A stretch of DNA of 64,000 nt from Corallococcus coralloides DSM 2259 (lineage in GTDB: Bacteria; Myxococcota; Myxococcia; Myxococcales; Myxococcaceae), in NCBI RefSeq assembly GCF_000255295.1, contig NC_017030.1, forward strand, positions 8,964,328 through 9,028,327. The letters are read 5' to 3'. This document shows, one piece after another, positions 51,792-60,534 of this stretch (within the stretch, counting starts at the first letter, position 1; every line of letters starts with the position of its first letter). The position numbers and the translations under genes are program-made. The notes below the pieces were generated by a model. The model did not search any database and was not told the origin of the DNA. It worked only from the letters and a program-made list of their open reading frames with translations.

Positions 51792-52820
51792 ATGGAAAGC
51801 GCCGCCCCCGCCCCTCTTCCCCCGTCCGACGCCACCCCCGAGGACCTGCGCGCCGTCGAGGAGCTTGCCCAGGCCCGCAACGCCATCGTCGAGCAGATTG
51901 AAAAGCGCGTCGTCGGCCAGCGGGACGTGGTGGAGCACCTGCTGATTTCGCTCTTCAGCCGCGGCCACTGCCTCTTCGTGGGCGTGCCGGGCCTGGCGAA
52001 GACGCTGCTCATCTCCACGCTGGCGGACGTGCTCAACCTGTCCTTCAACCGCATCCAGTTCACGCCGGACCTGATGCCGTCGGACATCACCGGCACGGAC
52101 ATCCTGGAAGAGGACAAGACCACCGGCCGCCGCTCCTTCCGCTTCATGCAGGGCCCGCTGTTCGCGAACATCATCCTCGCGGACGAGGTGAACCGCACGC
52201 CGCCCAAGACGCAGGCCGCGCTCCTCCAGGCCATGCAGGAGTACCGCGTCACCGCCGGTGGCCGCACGTACCCGCTGGAGCTGCCCTTCCTCGTCTTCGC
52301 GACGCAGAACCCCATCGAGCAGGAGGGCACCTATCCCCTCCCCGAAGCGCAGCTGGACCGCTTCATGTTCCTGGTGGACGTGGGCTACCCCACCGCCGAG
52401 GAGGAGGTGCAGATCGTCAAGAGCACCACCGCCGGCGCGCCGCCGAAGCTGGAGAAGATCCTCTCCCCCGAGCGCATCCTCGCCCTCCAGGAGCTGGTGC
52501 GCCGCGTGCCGGTGCCGGACCACGTGGTGCGCTTCGCGGTGGATCTGGTGCGCCACACGCGTCCCAAGGAAGCGGGCGTGCCGGACTTCGTGGCGAAGAA
52601 CGTGTCCTGGGGCGCGGGTCCGCGTGCGAGCCAGTACCTGGTGCTCGCGGCCAAGGCGCGCGCCATCCTCAACGGCCGCTTCGTGGCCACGGTGGAGGAC
52701 GTGCGCGCGCTGGCGAGGCCCGTGCTGCGCCACCGCGTGCTGCCCAACTTCACCGCGGAGAGCGACGGCATCACGTCCGTGAAGCTCATCGACCAGCTCC
52801 TCACGGTGGTGAAGGGCTAG
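51792..52820 (+). CDS. MoxR-family AAA+ ATPase
   Basis: A 342-residue ATPase. Walker A GVPGLAKT (64-71), Walker B ILADEVNRTPPKTQAALLQAMQE, sensor ATQNPIEQEGTYPLPEAQLDRFM. MoxR ATPases act as chaperones that load cofactors or assemble complexes with von Willebrand factor A (VWA) partners. It opens a three-gene unit with the DUF58 and BatA-like genes (13-base gap to the next). The family match is very strong. Confidence 0.95.
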   Translation: MESAAPAPLPPSDATPEDLRAVEELAQARNAIVEQIEKRVVGQRDVVEHLLISLFSRGHCLFVGVPGLAKTLLISTLADVLNLSFNRIQFTPDLMPSDITGTDILEEDKTTGRRSFRFMQGPLFANIILADEVNRTPPKTQAALLQAMQEYRVTAGGRTYPLELPFLVFATQNPIEQEGTYPLPEAQLDRFMFLVDVGYPTAEEEVQIVKSTTAGAPPKLEKILSPERILALQELVRRVPVPDHVVRFAVDLVRHTRPKEAGVPDFVAKNVSWGAGPRASQYLVLAAKARAILNGRFVATVEDVRALARPVLRHRVLPNFTAESDGITSVKLIDQLLTVVKG

Positions 52821-52833
52821 GCGCATCCACCCC

Positions 52834-53715
52834 ATGGCGCTGCTCGACGCCCAGACGCTGTCCCGCCTCCAGGGCGTGAAGCTGCGCGCCCGCGCCGTGA
52901 TGGAGGGCGTGCTGTCCGGCCTCCACAAGAGCCCCCATCAGGGCCAGAGCGTGGAGTTCGCCGAGCACAAGGAGTACGCCCCCGGCGACGAGCTGCGCCA
53001 CCTGGACTGGAAGGCCTACGGCAAGTTCGACAAGTACTACGTCAAGCGCTTCGAGCATGAGACGAACCTGCGCTCGGTGATGGTCGTGGATGCGTCCGCG
53101 TCCATGGGCTACCAGAGCGGCGCGATGTCCAAGCTGGAGGTGGCCAAGACGCTCGCGGGCGCGCTCTGCTACCTGCTCGTACGCCAGCAGGACGCGGCGG
53201 GCCTGGCCGTCATGGTGGGCGGCGCGTTCAAGGACGTGCCGCCCCGCGCCTCCGCCGGACACCTCAACGTGCTGCTGGACACGCTGGAGCACACGAAAGC
53301 CCAAGGCCCCACGGACCTGGGCAGCGCGGCGGATCATCTGGCCGAGGTGCTGCCACGGCGCTCCACGGTCATCGTGCTGTCGGACCTGCTGGATGAACGG
53401 CAGGAGGCGCTCAAGCGCATCCTGGCCCTGCGGCAGCGCAAGAACGACGTAGCGGTGTTCCACCTGGTGGATCCGGCGGAGCTGACGTTCCCCTTCGACG
53501 ACCCCACGCTCTTCCTGGACATGGAGGGCGAGGGCCGCATCGAGGTGAACCCGCGCGAAATCAAGCAGAGCTACCTGGAGGAGTTCGGCGCGTTCCTCGC
53601 GGACGTGAAGGCGAAGTGCGCCGAAGCCGACGTGGACTACGAGTTGGTGCGGACGGACGAGCGGCTGGATGAGGTGCTGCTGCGCTTCCTGGGACGCCGA
53701 GGGAGGCGCCGGTGA
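52834..53715 (+). CDS. DUF58-family protein
   Basis: A 293-residue protein with the DUF58 core: GQSVEFAEHKEYAPGDELRHLDWKAYGKFDKYYVKRFEHETNLRSVMVVDASASM. The DASASM segment gives a VWA-like metal site (DxSxS). DUF58 proteins accompany MoxR in most genomes and are thought to be its partner. The stop overlaps the BatA-like start as GTGA. Confidence 0.93.
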   Translation: MALLDAQTLSRLQGVKLRARAVMEGVLSGLHKSPHQGQSVEFAEHKEYAPGDELRHLDWKAYGKFDKYYVKRFEHETNLRSVMVVDASASMGYQSGAMSKLEVAKTLAGALCYLLVRQQDAAGLAVMVGGAFKDVPPRASAGHLNVLLDTLEHTKAQGPTDLGSAADHLAEVLPRRSTVIVLSDLLDERQEALKRILALRQRKNDVAVFHLVDPAELTFPFDDPTLFLDMEGEGRIEVNPREIKQSYLEEFGAFLADVKAKCAEADVDYELVRTDERLDEVLLRFLGRRGRRR

Positions 53716-55811
53716 CGTTCGGCAATCCGTGGTTCCTCCTGGGCGCGCTGGGTGCGCTCATCCCCGTGCTGGTGCACCTGTTCGACCGGCGCCGGCCGAG
53801 GGCGCATCCGTTCGGACCGCTCGCGTTCGTGCTGCGCAGCCAGAAGCGCACGGCGAGCCGGCTCAAGCTGAAGCGGCTGCTGCTGTACGCGCTGCGCACG
53901 CTCATCCTGCTGGCGATTCCCATCGCGCTGGCGCGGCCGGAGTTCACCCGCGACGCGCAGGCGGCCACGGTGACGCGCGGCCCGGCGGCCACGGCGGTCA
54001 TCCTGGATGCGTCGCTGTCCATGCGCTGGTCGGACGGCACGTCCAACTTCGAGAAGGGCCGCGACGAGGCGCGCGACGCGCTCAAGGACCTGCTGCCGGA
54101 GGAGCCCGCGACGGTGATGGTGTGCACGGCGTCGCCGGAAGCGCCCCCGCCGCCGGGCTTCGACCGGGCACGGCTGCGCGCACTGGTGGACGAGGCGAAG
54201 CCCACCTACGGCACGGCGGACCTTTCGCGCTGCCTGGACATGGCCGCCCGGTCGCTGGAGGAGAACCCGATGCCGGGCAAGCGCCTGGTGGTGGTCTCCG
54301 ACATGACGGGCTCTGGCTTCCGGCTGGAAGCGCCGCCGCCCACGGTGAAGGGGCCCACGGGCGCCATGGTGAAGCCAGAGGTCGTGCTGCGCGACGTGGC
54401 GTCCGGACGCGAGGTGTTGGACAACCACGCGCTGGTGGACCTGCGGGTGGAGCCCGCGCTGCAGGCGGGACCGCGCGCGTACCAGTTCACGTTCACGGTG
54501 CGGAACTTTGGCGCGACGCCGGCCAAGGACCTGGAGGCCGCGGTGCGTGTGGGCGAGTCCACGCTGGCCAAGGGCTTCGTGGACGTGCCCGCGGGCGGCA
54601 CGACGCAGAAGACGCTGACGGTGCGCTTCCCGCAGGGCGGCACGGTGGTGGGACAGGTGACGCTCGCGCAGGACGCCCTGGCGGAGGATGACCGGCGGGC
54701 CTTCGTGCTGCCGGTGCCGCGCGGGCTGAAGGCGCTGGTGGTGAACGGCTCGCCGCACGCGACGCGCTACCGGGACGAGGCCTTCTTCGTGGACGCGGCG
54801 CTCACGTCGCCGGGCTCGCCGGTGGACGTGGCGGTGCGCGACGCGGAGGTGGGGCTGCGCGAGGACTTCAGCGCGTACGACCTGGTGCTGCTGCTCAACA
54901 CCCCGGCGCCGTCCGAGGAGGAAGCGCGGAAGCTGGCGGCCTTCGTGGAGAACGGCGGCGGCCTCTTCGTGAGCGTGGGCGACCACGTGAACCCGGAGGC
55001 GTACAACTCACGGCTGGGCACGCTCCTGCCGCGCCCCCTGCGCCTGGTGCGCACGAGCGCCGAGCGCGAGGACCCGGACGCGGAGACGAAGACGGCGAAG
55101 CTGGCGCAGGTGAAGGTGGACCATCCGCTGTTCGCGCCCTTCACGGGCCGCGCGGAGGAGGGGCTCATCGGGGCGCGCTTCTACAAGTACATGCTGCTGG
55201 AGGCGGACAGCCCGTCCGCGCCGGGCACCAGCCAGGTGCTGGCCACGTACGAGGACGGAGCGCCGGCGGTGGCGGTGGCTCGCCGGGGCAAGGGCCGCGT
55301 GGCGCTGTTCACCAGCACGGTGGACCGCGACTGGAGCGACTTCGCCATCCGCACGAGCTTCCTGCCGCTGATGCAGCGCTTCGCCGCGTACCTCACGGGC
55401 TCGCTGGAGGAGCGCGAGGAGGTGCGCGTGCGCGTGGGCGAGACGGTGACACTGCGCCCGGAGGGCACGCAGAAGGTGGCGGGCGTGCGCGCGCCGGACG
55501 GCACCGAGCTTCCGGTGAAGGCACAGCCGGACGGTTCGTTCGTGGCGGGCCCCACGGTGGAGCCGGGCGTGCACGCGGTGCTGGGCGCGGACGGAAAGCC
55601 CGTGGCCGCGCTGGACTTCGCCGCCACGCTGGACCCGGCGGAGAGCGACCTGACCCGCGTGCCGCCGGACACGCTGACGGCCTATTTCGGCGAGGACACG
55701 GTGAAGGCCTCCACGGGGGACGCGGACAAGCCCGCGGTGCCGCTGTGGACGTGGCTCATCCTGGCCGCGTGCCTGGCGTTCTTCTTCGAAGGCACCCTGC
55801 TCCGAAAGTAG
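53712..55811 (+). CDS. BatA-like VWA membrane protein
   Basis: A 699-residue protein starting GTG, coupled to the DUF58 gene. The N-terminus is the double-span BatA signature (FGNPWFLLGALGALIPVLVHLFDRRRP and LLLYALRTLILLAIPIALARPEF). A VWA domain with DASLSMRW follows (intact DxSxS), then beta-rich regions with a glutamine-amidotransferase-like segment (FSAYDLVLLLNTPAPSEEEARKLAAFVENGGGLFVSVGDHV). A C-terminal span (LWTWLILAACLAFFFEG) closes it. With MoxR and DUF58 it probably forms an envelope-linked complex. Four palindromic repeats follow its stop. Confidence 0.9.
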   Translation: MTFGNPWFLLGALGALIPVLVHLFDRRRPRAHPFGPLAFVLRSQKRTASRLKLKRLLLYALRTLILLAIPIALARPEFTRDAQAATVTRGPAATAVILDASLSMRWSDGTSNFEKGRDEARDALKDLLPEEPATVMVCTASPEAPPPPGFDRARLRALVDEAKPTYGTADLSRCLDMAARSLEENPMPGKRLVVVSDMTGSGFRLEAPPPTVKGPTGAMVKPEVVLRDVASGREVLDNHALVDLRVEPALQAGPRAYQFTFTVRNFGATPAKDLEAAVRVGESTLAKGFVDVPAGGTTQKTLTVRFPQGGTVVGQVTLAQDALAEDDRRAFVLPVPRGLKALVVNGSPHATRYRDEAFFVDAALTSPGSPVDVAVRDAEVGLREDFSAYDLVLLLNTPAPSEEEARKLAAFVENGGGLFVSVGDHVNPEAYNSRLGTLLPRPLRLVRTSAEREDPDAETKTAKLAQVKVDHPLFAPFTGRAEEGLIGARFYKYMLLEADSPSAPGTSQVLATYEDGAPAVAVARRGKGRVALFTSTVDRDWSDFAIRTSFLPLMQRFAAYLTGSLEEREEVRVRVGETVTLRPEGTQKVAGVRAPDGTELPVKAQPDGSFVAGPTVEPGVHAVLGADGKPVAALDFAATLDPAESDLTRVPPDTLTAYFGEDTVKASTGDADKPAVPLWTWLILAACLAFFFEGTLLRK

Positions 55812-55835
55812 CCCTGGCCGCTCCGCGCTTCTCCA

Positions 55836-56084
55836 AAACCTGTCCGACTGTCGGACAGGTTTCCGCCGCCCGGCTGCGGCGGGAGCCATCCCAGCCACGG
55901 TCCTCCAGAGCTGTCCGACTGTCCGACAGGTTTCCGCCACTCGGCTGGGCCCGAGCCCCTTCCCGGCCACGGTCCTCCAGAGCTGTCCGACTGTCCGACA
56001 GGTTTCCGCCGCCCGGCTGGGCCGGGGCCCCTGCCCCCTGCCGGCCTCGGTCGTCAGAACCTGTCCGACTGTCGGACAGGTTTG
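55836..56084. repeat. Four palindromic repeats at about 72-base spacing
   Basis: Copies 1 (55836-55862) and 4 (56058-56084) are near-perfect palindromes with arms AAACCTGTCCGAC around a central T. Copies 2 (about 55909-55933) and 3 (about 55981-56005) have left arms changed to GAGCTGTCCGAC and a C in the right arm (GTCCGACAGG). Centres are at 55849, 55920, 55992 and 56070. The linkers are themselves similar (TTTCCGCC, CGGCTG, CGGTCCTCCAGAG), so the unit has multiplied by tandem duplication. This fills the 407-base gap between the BatA-like and NagZ genes. Possible roles are terminators, regulator sites or a mobile repeat; no cas genes are near. Confidence 0.85.
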
Positions 56085-56218
56085 TACGGGGCTCCGCTGG
56101 CGGTGGGCCCAGCCCGGAAGCTTGAGGACCGGCCAGGTCCGTGCCCTGACAGGCAGCCGACGCTCGGCATGCGCGCGCAGTGCCCCATGGGCGGCGGGCT
56201 CTGCCACACTGCGCGGCC

Positions 56219-57328
56219 GTGAGCCCTGCTTCCGCCCTCTATCGCGACTGTGCCCGCCTCTTCATGGTGGGCTTCCCTGGCACCCGCATCGACGCCGACC
56301 TCGCGGCGCTGATGGACGACGGCATCTACGGCGCCATCCTCTTCAAGCGCAACGTGGGCACCGCGGCGGAGACCGCGGCGCTGTGCCGTGACATCAAGAC
56401 GCGCGCGGGCCGGCCCTTCATCCTCTCCGTGGACCAGGAGGGCGGCCGGGTGGCGCGCCTTCGCGGTGAGCCCTTCACCGCCCTGCCTCCCATGCGCGAG
56501 CTGGGACAGCGCGGCGACGAAGCCCTGGCCGAGCGCGTGGGCCGGCTGCTCGCGCACGAGCTGCGCGCCGTGGGCTTCGATTGGGACTTCGCGCCCGTGC
56601 TCGACGTGGACACCAACCCGGCCAACCCCGTGATTGGCGACCGCAGCTTCAGCCGCGACCCGGTGGAGGTGGGCCGGCTGGGCGTGGCGCTCGCGAAGGG
56701 ACTGGAGGCCGGCGGCGTGGCGTCCTGCGGAAAGCACTTCCCCGGTCACGGCGACACGACGACGGACAGCCACCTCACCCTGCCGAAGCTGCCGCACGAC
56801 CTGGAGCGCCTGCGCCGCGTGGAGCTGGTGCCGTTCCAGGCCTTCGCGAAGGCGGGGCTCGCGTCGCTGATGACCGCGCACGTGCTGTTCGACGCGCTGG
56901 AGCAGGGCGTCCCGGCCACCATGAGCCACCGCGCGCTGCACGACCTGCTGCGCAAGGAGCTGGGCTTCGACGGCGTGCTCGTCTCCGACGACCTGGAGAT
57001 GAAGGCCATCGCGGACCACTACTCCGTGGCGGAGGCCGCGGTGCAGGGCACGCTCGCGGGCGTGGACCTGTTCCTCGTGTGCCACAAGGCGGACGTGCAG
57101 CGCACCGCCATCGAAGCGCTGGTGAAGGCGGTGGAGTCCGGCCGCGTCCCGCGCGAGCGCATCACCGAAGCGCACCGGCGCCTGGACGCGCTCGCCGCCC
57201 GCTTCGCGCACCCCGCCGAGGACCGGCTCGCCACGCTGGGCGACGCGGAGCACCGCTCGCTGGCCGAGGGCCTTGCCAGTGCCTTCACCGGCAAGGACCC
57301 CACGGAGGTCATGCTCGCGTCGCGTTAG
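56219..57328 (+). CDS. nagZ: Beta-N-acetylhexosaminidase (GH3, NagZ-like)
   Basis: A 369-residue GH3 enzyme. It has LFMVGFPGT, ILSVDQEGGRVARLRG, FDWDFAPVLDVDTNPANPVIGDRSFS and the NagZ loop KHFPGHGDTTTDSHLTLP with the catalytic His-Asp pair, then VLVSDDLEMKAI where the Asp nucleophile sits. No signal peptide, so cytoplasmic recycling of peptidoglycan muropeptides is likely. GTG 56219 is used since earlier starts (56180) add residues unlike the family. Its stop TAG shares bases with the TAA of the convergent lipoprotein (TTAG). Confidence 0.9.
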   Translation: MSPASALYRDCARLFMVGFPGTRIDADLAALMDDGIYGAILFKRNVGTAAETAALCRDIKTRAGRPFILSVDQEGGRVARLRGEPFTALPPMRELGQRGDEALAERVGRLLAHELRAVGFDWDFAPVLDVDTNPANPVIGDRSFSRDPVEVGRLGVALAKGLEAGGVASCGKHFPGHGDTTTDSHLTLPKLPHDLERLRRVELVPFQAFAKAGLASLMTAHVLFDALEQGVPATMSHRALHDLLRKELGFDGVLVSDDLEMKAIADHYSVAEAAVQGTLAGVDLFLVCHKADVQRTAIEALVKAVESGRVPRERITEAHRRLDALAARFAHPAEDRLATLGDAEHRSLAEGLASAFTGKDPTEVMLASR

Positions 57329-57705
57329 TGGGTGGAGTGCCTGGAGCCCAGCTCGGAGCCCTGCCCCATGGGTCCCTGGAAGCGGTCCGCCCCGCCCCGG
57401 TCCCCGGGCACCGGCTCCTGGGGCGTGGTGAAGCCAGGCGCGCCAATCTGGTTCTGCTGCCCCTGGTGGGCTCCGCGCGCCTCCGCCTCCGGCTTCAGCG
57501 GTAACCCCTTCGCGTCGGTGAGCGTGGTCGCGCCCGAGCCCCCCGTTCCCGGCGGCGCGGGCTGCTGCGTGTTGGCGACGCCCTCGTAGGCGCCACCCGT
57601 GCGCGGCATCGTGGGCTTGTCGCGGTTGCAGCCGGGGCCCACCAGCGCGGCGGTCGCGGCGCACACCGCCACCAGCGTCCAGTGATGAAGTCTCTTTGAG
57701 TGCAT
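57325..57705 (-). CDS. Small Gly/Pro-rich lipoprotein
   Basis: A 126-residue lipoprotein (signal MHSKRLHHWTLVAVCAATAAL, lipobox LVGPGC). The mature part is low-complexity (GGAYEG, PAPPGTGGSGATTL, GAHQGQQNQIGAPG) without a domain. The end reads GSELGSRHSTH. It overlaps the NagZ stop by four bases. Similar in style to the lipoprotein at 57843; function unknown. Confidence 0.65.
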   Translation of the reverse strand: MHSKRLHHWTLVAVCAATAALVGPGCNRDKPTMPRTGGAYEGVANTQQPAPPGTGGSGATTLTDAKGLPLKPEAEARGAHQGQQNQIGAPGFTTPQEPVPGDRGGADRFQGPMGQGSELGSRHSTH

Positions 57706-57842
57706 GGCCTGCTCCCTCCAGAAGCCGTCATGGCCTCGACAGCAAGGAGTGGCCACCCCAGCGCCCGGCCGGGAGTGGCGGGGCCGGAGTCCGGACGCCC
57801 GCTGGCACGCTGGCCGGCGGGCATCCCTGGACCGCGGTCCGA

Positions 57843-58370
57843 CTACCGGTTCTGCAGGTAGACGGGCGGGCTGACGTAGGTGTACGGCTCCTCGAAGCCG
57901 CGCGTGCCCTCGTTCGCGGTGGAGACGTTCCAGCCGCCCAGCCCTTCGGCCGCGGGCGAATAGGTCGCCCCGCCGAGCAGGCCGTAGCGGTGCGCCATCA
58001 TGCCGCCCGCGTCGTCCCACTTGGAGTTGTTGGACTTGCCCGCCTTGGCCGGCGTGCGCGGGTCGATGCTGGAGCCGATCTTCTCGATGGTGGAGTTGTA
58101 GCCCCGGTCCACCGTCAGCACGTGGGGAGGCAGCTTCGCGGCCGCGTCACCGTGGTGCGCGTCAGCGGGGTTCTCATGCCCCTGCTGCTCGGCCACGTTG
58201 TAGACGGCCTCCGGCTGCGTCCCACGCTGCGCGAAGGCATTGCCCCGCGACTCGTCCGGCTGCCTGCCGCCCGTCTCAGGCAGCCCGCCACAGGCCGTGC
58301 CCAAGAGCACGCCCGCCGCCAGCGCCGCCGCCCCCATCCACCGCTGAATGCCTCGCTCGCGCATGTTCAT
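57843..58370 (-). CDS. Hypothetical lipoprotein
   Basis: A 175-residue lipoprotein (lipobox LLGTAC near residue 27). The mature protein has no clear domain; notable stretches are GHENPADAHHGDAAAKLPPHVLTVDRGYNSTIEKIGSS and EEPYTYVSPPVYLQNR at the end. ATG 58370 (MNMRERG) is chosen for the GGCGGAG site 5 bases before it; ATG 58382 is in frame. It lies upstream of the 57325 lipoprotein on the same strand, with 137 bases between. Confidence 0.65.
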   Translation of the reverse strand: MNMRERGIQRWMGAAALAAGVLLGTACGGLPETGGRQPDESRGNAFAQRGTQPEAVYNVAEQQGHENPADAHHGDAAAKLPPHVLTVDRGYNSTIEKIGSSIDPRTPAKAGKSNNSKWDDAGGMMAHRYGLLGGATYSPAAEGLGGWNVSTANEGTRGFEEPYTYVSPPVYLQNR

Positions 58371-58594
58371 CGTCTCCGCCATCCCCGAGGAATGGTCATG
58401 CCGTTCTCGCCCACCACCGGGCATCCACCCGAGGGCAGGCCCTGCCGGCCGCCCGCTGTCCGGCCCGAGGGCCGACAGGGCATCATCGTGAACGGCCAGC
58501 CCCGCCCGGGGAGAGAGGAGCCAGCCACGGGCGCAGGCATACACGGTCCCGGCCTCCCTGTCCCGCCAGGAGTGCACCAGCCGCCCGCCCCGCT

Positions 58595-59221
58595 TCAGGC
58601 GCGAGCGCCCTTCTTGGCCGCGCCCTTCGCCGCCGGAGCCTTCTTCGCCGCCGGTTTCTTGACAGCCGCCGGCTTCGCCTCCGCCGCGGAGGCCTTCTTC
58701 GCGGCCGGAGCCTTCGCCGGAACCTTCTTCGGGGCCGGAGCCGCTTCGGAGGACGCACCGCCCTGGAGCGTGGACAGGACCTCCGCGACGTGGCCGGCCA
58801 CCTTCACCTTGGGCCACACGCGGACGACCTTCGCGTCCGGGCCAATGAGGAAGGTCGCGCGGATGAGGCCCATGAACTTGCGGCCATAGAGGGACTTCTC
58901 TCCCCACACGCCGTACGCGTCCGCCAACGCGTGGTCCGGGTCTGCCAGGAGCGAGAACGGCAGCCCCTGTTTCGTGGCGAACTTCTGGTGGGACGCGACG
59001 CTGTCCGGCGACACGCCCAGCACCACCGCGCCGGCCTTCACCAGCGCGGAGTGCTCATCGCGAAAGTCGCACGCCTCCGTGGTGCAGCCGGGGGTCGCGT
59101 CCTTCGGATAGAAGTAGAGGACGACGTGCCGCCCCTTGAACTGCGAGAGGGAGACGGTGGCGCCGCTCTGGTCGGGGAGCGAGAAGCCGGGGGCCTTGTC
59201 ACCTGCTTGGGGCATGGGCAT
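58595..59221 (-). CDS. bcp: BCP-type peroxiredoxin with histone-H1-like tail
   Basis: A 208-residue protein. Residues 1-150 are a complete BCP/PrxQ thiol peroxidase: YPKDATPGCTTEACDFRDEH with peroxidatic Cys 46 and resolving Cys 51, and FLIGPDAKVVRVWPKVKVAGHVAEVL at the end of the fold. The last 55 residues are an Ala/Lys/Pro repeat (APKKVPAKAPAAKKASAAE, VKKPAAKKAPAAK) like histone H1 or bacterial AlgP/Hc1 tails. That tail is not part of the usual enzyme and would bind nucleic acid. The peroxidase reduces H2O2 and organic peroxides with thioredoxin. GGAG precedes ATG 59221 by 7 bases. Confidence 0.9.
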   Translation of the reverse strand: MPMPQAGDKAPGFSLPDQSGATVSLSQFKGRHVVLYFYPKDATPGCTTEACDFRDEHSALVKAGAVVLGVSPDSVASHQKFATKQGLPFSLLADPDHALADAYGVWGEKSLYGRKFMGLIRATFLIGPDAKVVRVWPKVKVAGHVAEVLSTLQGGASSEAAPAPKKVPAKAPAAKKASAAEAKPAAVKKPAAKKAPAAKGAAKKGARA

Positions 59222-59280
59222 GCGTCGGCTCCATACCCAGACCCCGGAGGCTTCTCAACTCCGCGCGTGCGCCAGGGACT

Positions 59281-59778
59281 TCAGCGCGCGCCCTCGCCCG
59301 GCGGATGGACCTCTTCGCCCGGCGGGTGGTCGTGGGCCTCCAGCTTGACCAGGTCCGCCTGGCAGCTCTCCAGCACCTTGCGCAGCATGTTGCGCGTCGC
59401 GTCCGTGTGAGCCTCGCCCATCTTCTTCGCGAGCGATTCACACGCGGCGCGCTTGGCCTCCACGTCGCTGGCCCCGCGCCCCGTCGCACCGGGCCGGGCC
59501 AGGGGACGCGGCGGGATCTTCTCCTGCGCGGCCTTCAGCGCGGTCAGTCGCTTGTCGGCCTCCGGGCGGACCTTGGAGTCCTTGGGGACGGCCTCGAACT
59601 GGGCGGCGACCTCCGCCCACGCCGGGTCCTGGGCGGGGAGCTTCTGGTTGATCAGCTCCTGGTAGCGCTCCTCGGCCTTCTTCAGCTGCTCCGGACCGGG
59701 GTCGGTGGAGCAGCCCGACAGTGCGAGCAGACCCGCGAGCAGCAACGCGGCGGAAGTTCGGGGATGGGCAATGCGCAT
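59281..59778 (-). CDS. Helical lipoprotein
   Basis: A 165-residue lipoprotein (signal MRIAHPRTSAALLLAGLLALSGC, lipobox LALSGC). The mature part is mainly helical and charged (LKKAEERYQELINQKLPAQDPAWAEVAAQFEAV; RAACESLAKKMGEAHTDATRNMLRKVLESCQADLVKLEAH). Its two Cys in the second helix region may pair. The tail has a duplicated HPPGEE/HPPGEG. Function unknown. Confidence 0.68.
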   Translation of the reverse strand: MRIAHPRTSAALLLAGLLALSGCSTDPGPEQLKKAEERYQELINQKLPAQDPAWAEVAAQFEAVPKDSKVRPEADKRLTALKAAQEKIPPRPLARPGATGRGASDVEAKRAACESLAKKMGEAHTDATRNMLRKVLESCQADLVKLEAHDHPPGEEVHPPGEGAR

Positions 59779-59835
59779 GGTGTGGGACGTCCTCCTGCTG
59801 GCCACAGGGTTAAACCACGGCTAGGGTGCGCCGTC

Positions 59836-60477
59836 GTGGCTCCCATCCTGCTCGCCTTCCTGCTCGGCCTGTCCCAAGGCCTGCTCCATGCCCTGGGGCC
59901 GGACCACTGCGCCGCCATGGCCACGCTCGGCACCCTGGGCGGCGGCCGTCGCCGCGTCGCCATCATGACGGCGCTGCGCTTCGCTTTGGGCCACGCGGCC
60001 ATGCTGGGCGGCATCGCCGCGGTGTGCCTCGTCGCCGGCGTGGGCCTGTCGGAGACCTTCGAGCGGTGGGCGGAGGTGTTCGGCGGCGCGGTGCTGGTGG
60101 CGCTGGCCGTCACCGCCCTGCTCTTCCCGCACAGCCTGGACCACGGCCACCCGCACCTGCCCGGTCACGACCGCGAGCCGCACGAGCACGTGCACACCGT
60201 GAGCACCGCCGCCGGCGCCTTCATGGCGGTGAGTGGCGTGCGGTCGCTGCTCATCGCGCTGCCCCCGCTGCTGGTGGGCGGCAGCATGAGCCTGTCCGCG
60301 TGGACGTACCTGCCCGGCTTCGCGCTGGGCATCCTCATCGGCATGGGCGCGGTGGGCCTGCTGTTCGCGGAAGGCCTGTCGCGCGCCAACGCGCGCCTCA
60401 ACCTGTGGATCCAGCGCGGCGTGGCGCTGGGCTCCGGCGCGCTGGGCCTGTTCTGGATCGGCTCGCGGCTCGTCTGA
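59836..60477 (+). CDS. NiCoT-like nickel/cobalt transporter family membrane protein
   Basis: A 213-residue protein with about six spans, starting GTG. The first span carries HALGPDHCAAM, which fits the HX4DH metal-transport signature of nickel/cobalt permeases (NiCoT/NicO/UreH group). A His-rich loop (HGHPHLPGHDREPHEHVH) follows span 3, as expected for metal handling. It is shorter than most members (about 300). Cobalt supply is relevant to the B12 genes 35 kb away, but there is no riboswitch here. It ends at a strong terminator. Confidence 0.7.
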   Translation: MAPILLAFLLGLSQGLLHALGPDHCAAMATLGTLGGGRRRVAIMTALRFALGHAAMLGGIAAVCLVAGVGLSETFERWAEVFGGAVLVALAVTALLFPHSLDHGHPHLPGHDREPHEHVHTVSTAAGAFMAVSGVRSLLIALPPLLVGGSMSLSAWTYLPGFALGILIGMGAVGLLFAEGLSRANARLNLWIQRGVALGSGALGLFWIGSRLV

Positions 60478-60486
60478 AGAAGCACC

Positions 60487-60514
60487 GCGGGCTTGGGAAG
60501 CACCCCAGGCCCGC
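60487..60514. terminator. Hairpin terminator between convergent genes
   Basis: Arm GCGGGCTTGGG (60487-60497) pairs with CCCAGGCCCGC (60504-60514) with one G-T pair and a six-base loop. It lies between the stops of the transporter and the response regulator. Confidence 0.65.
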
Positions 60515-60534
60515 TTCGAGGCACCGCCAGGCGC

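Noticed and set aside
55836-56084. Regularly spaced palindromic repeats as a CRISPR array
   Set aside because: Only four copies, the spacers are similar to one another, spacing is about 72 bases, and no cas genes are near.
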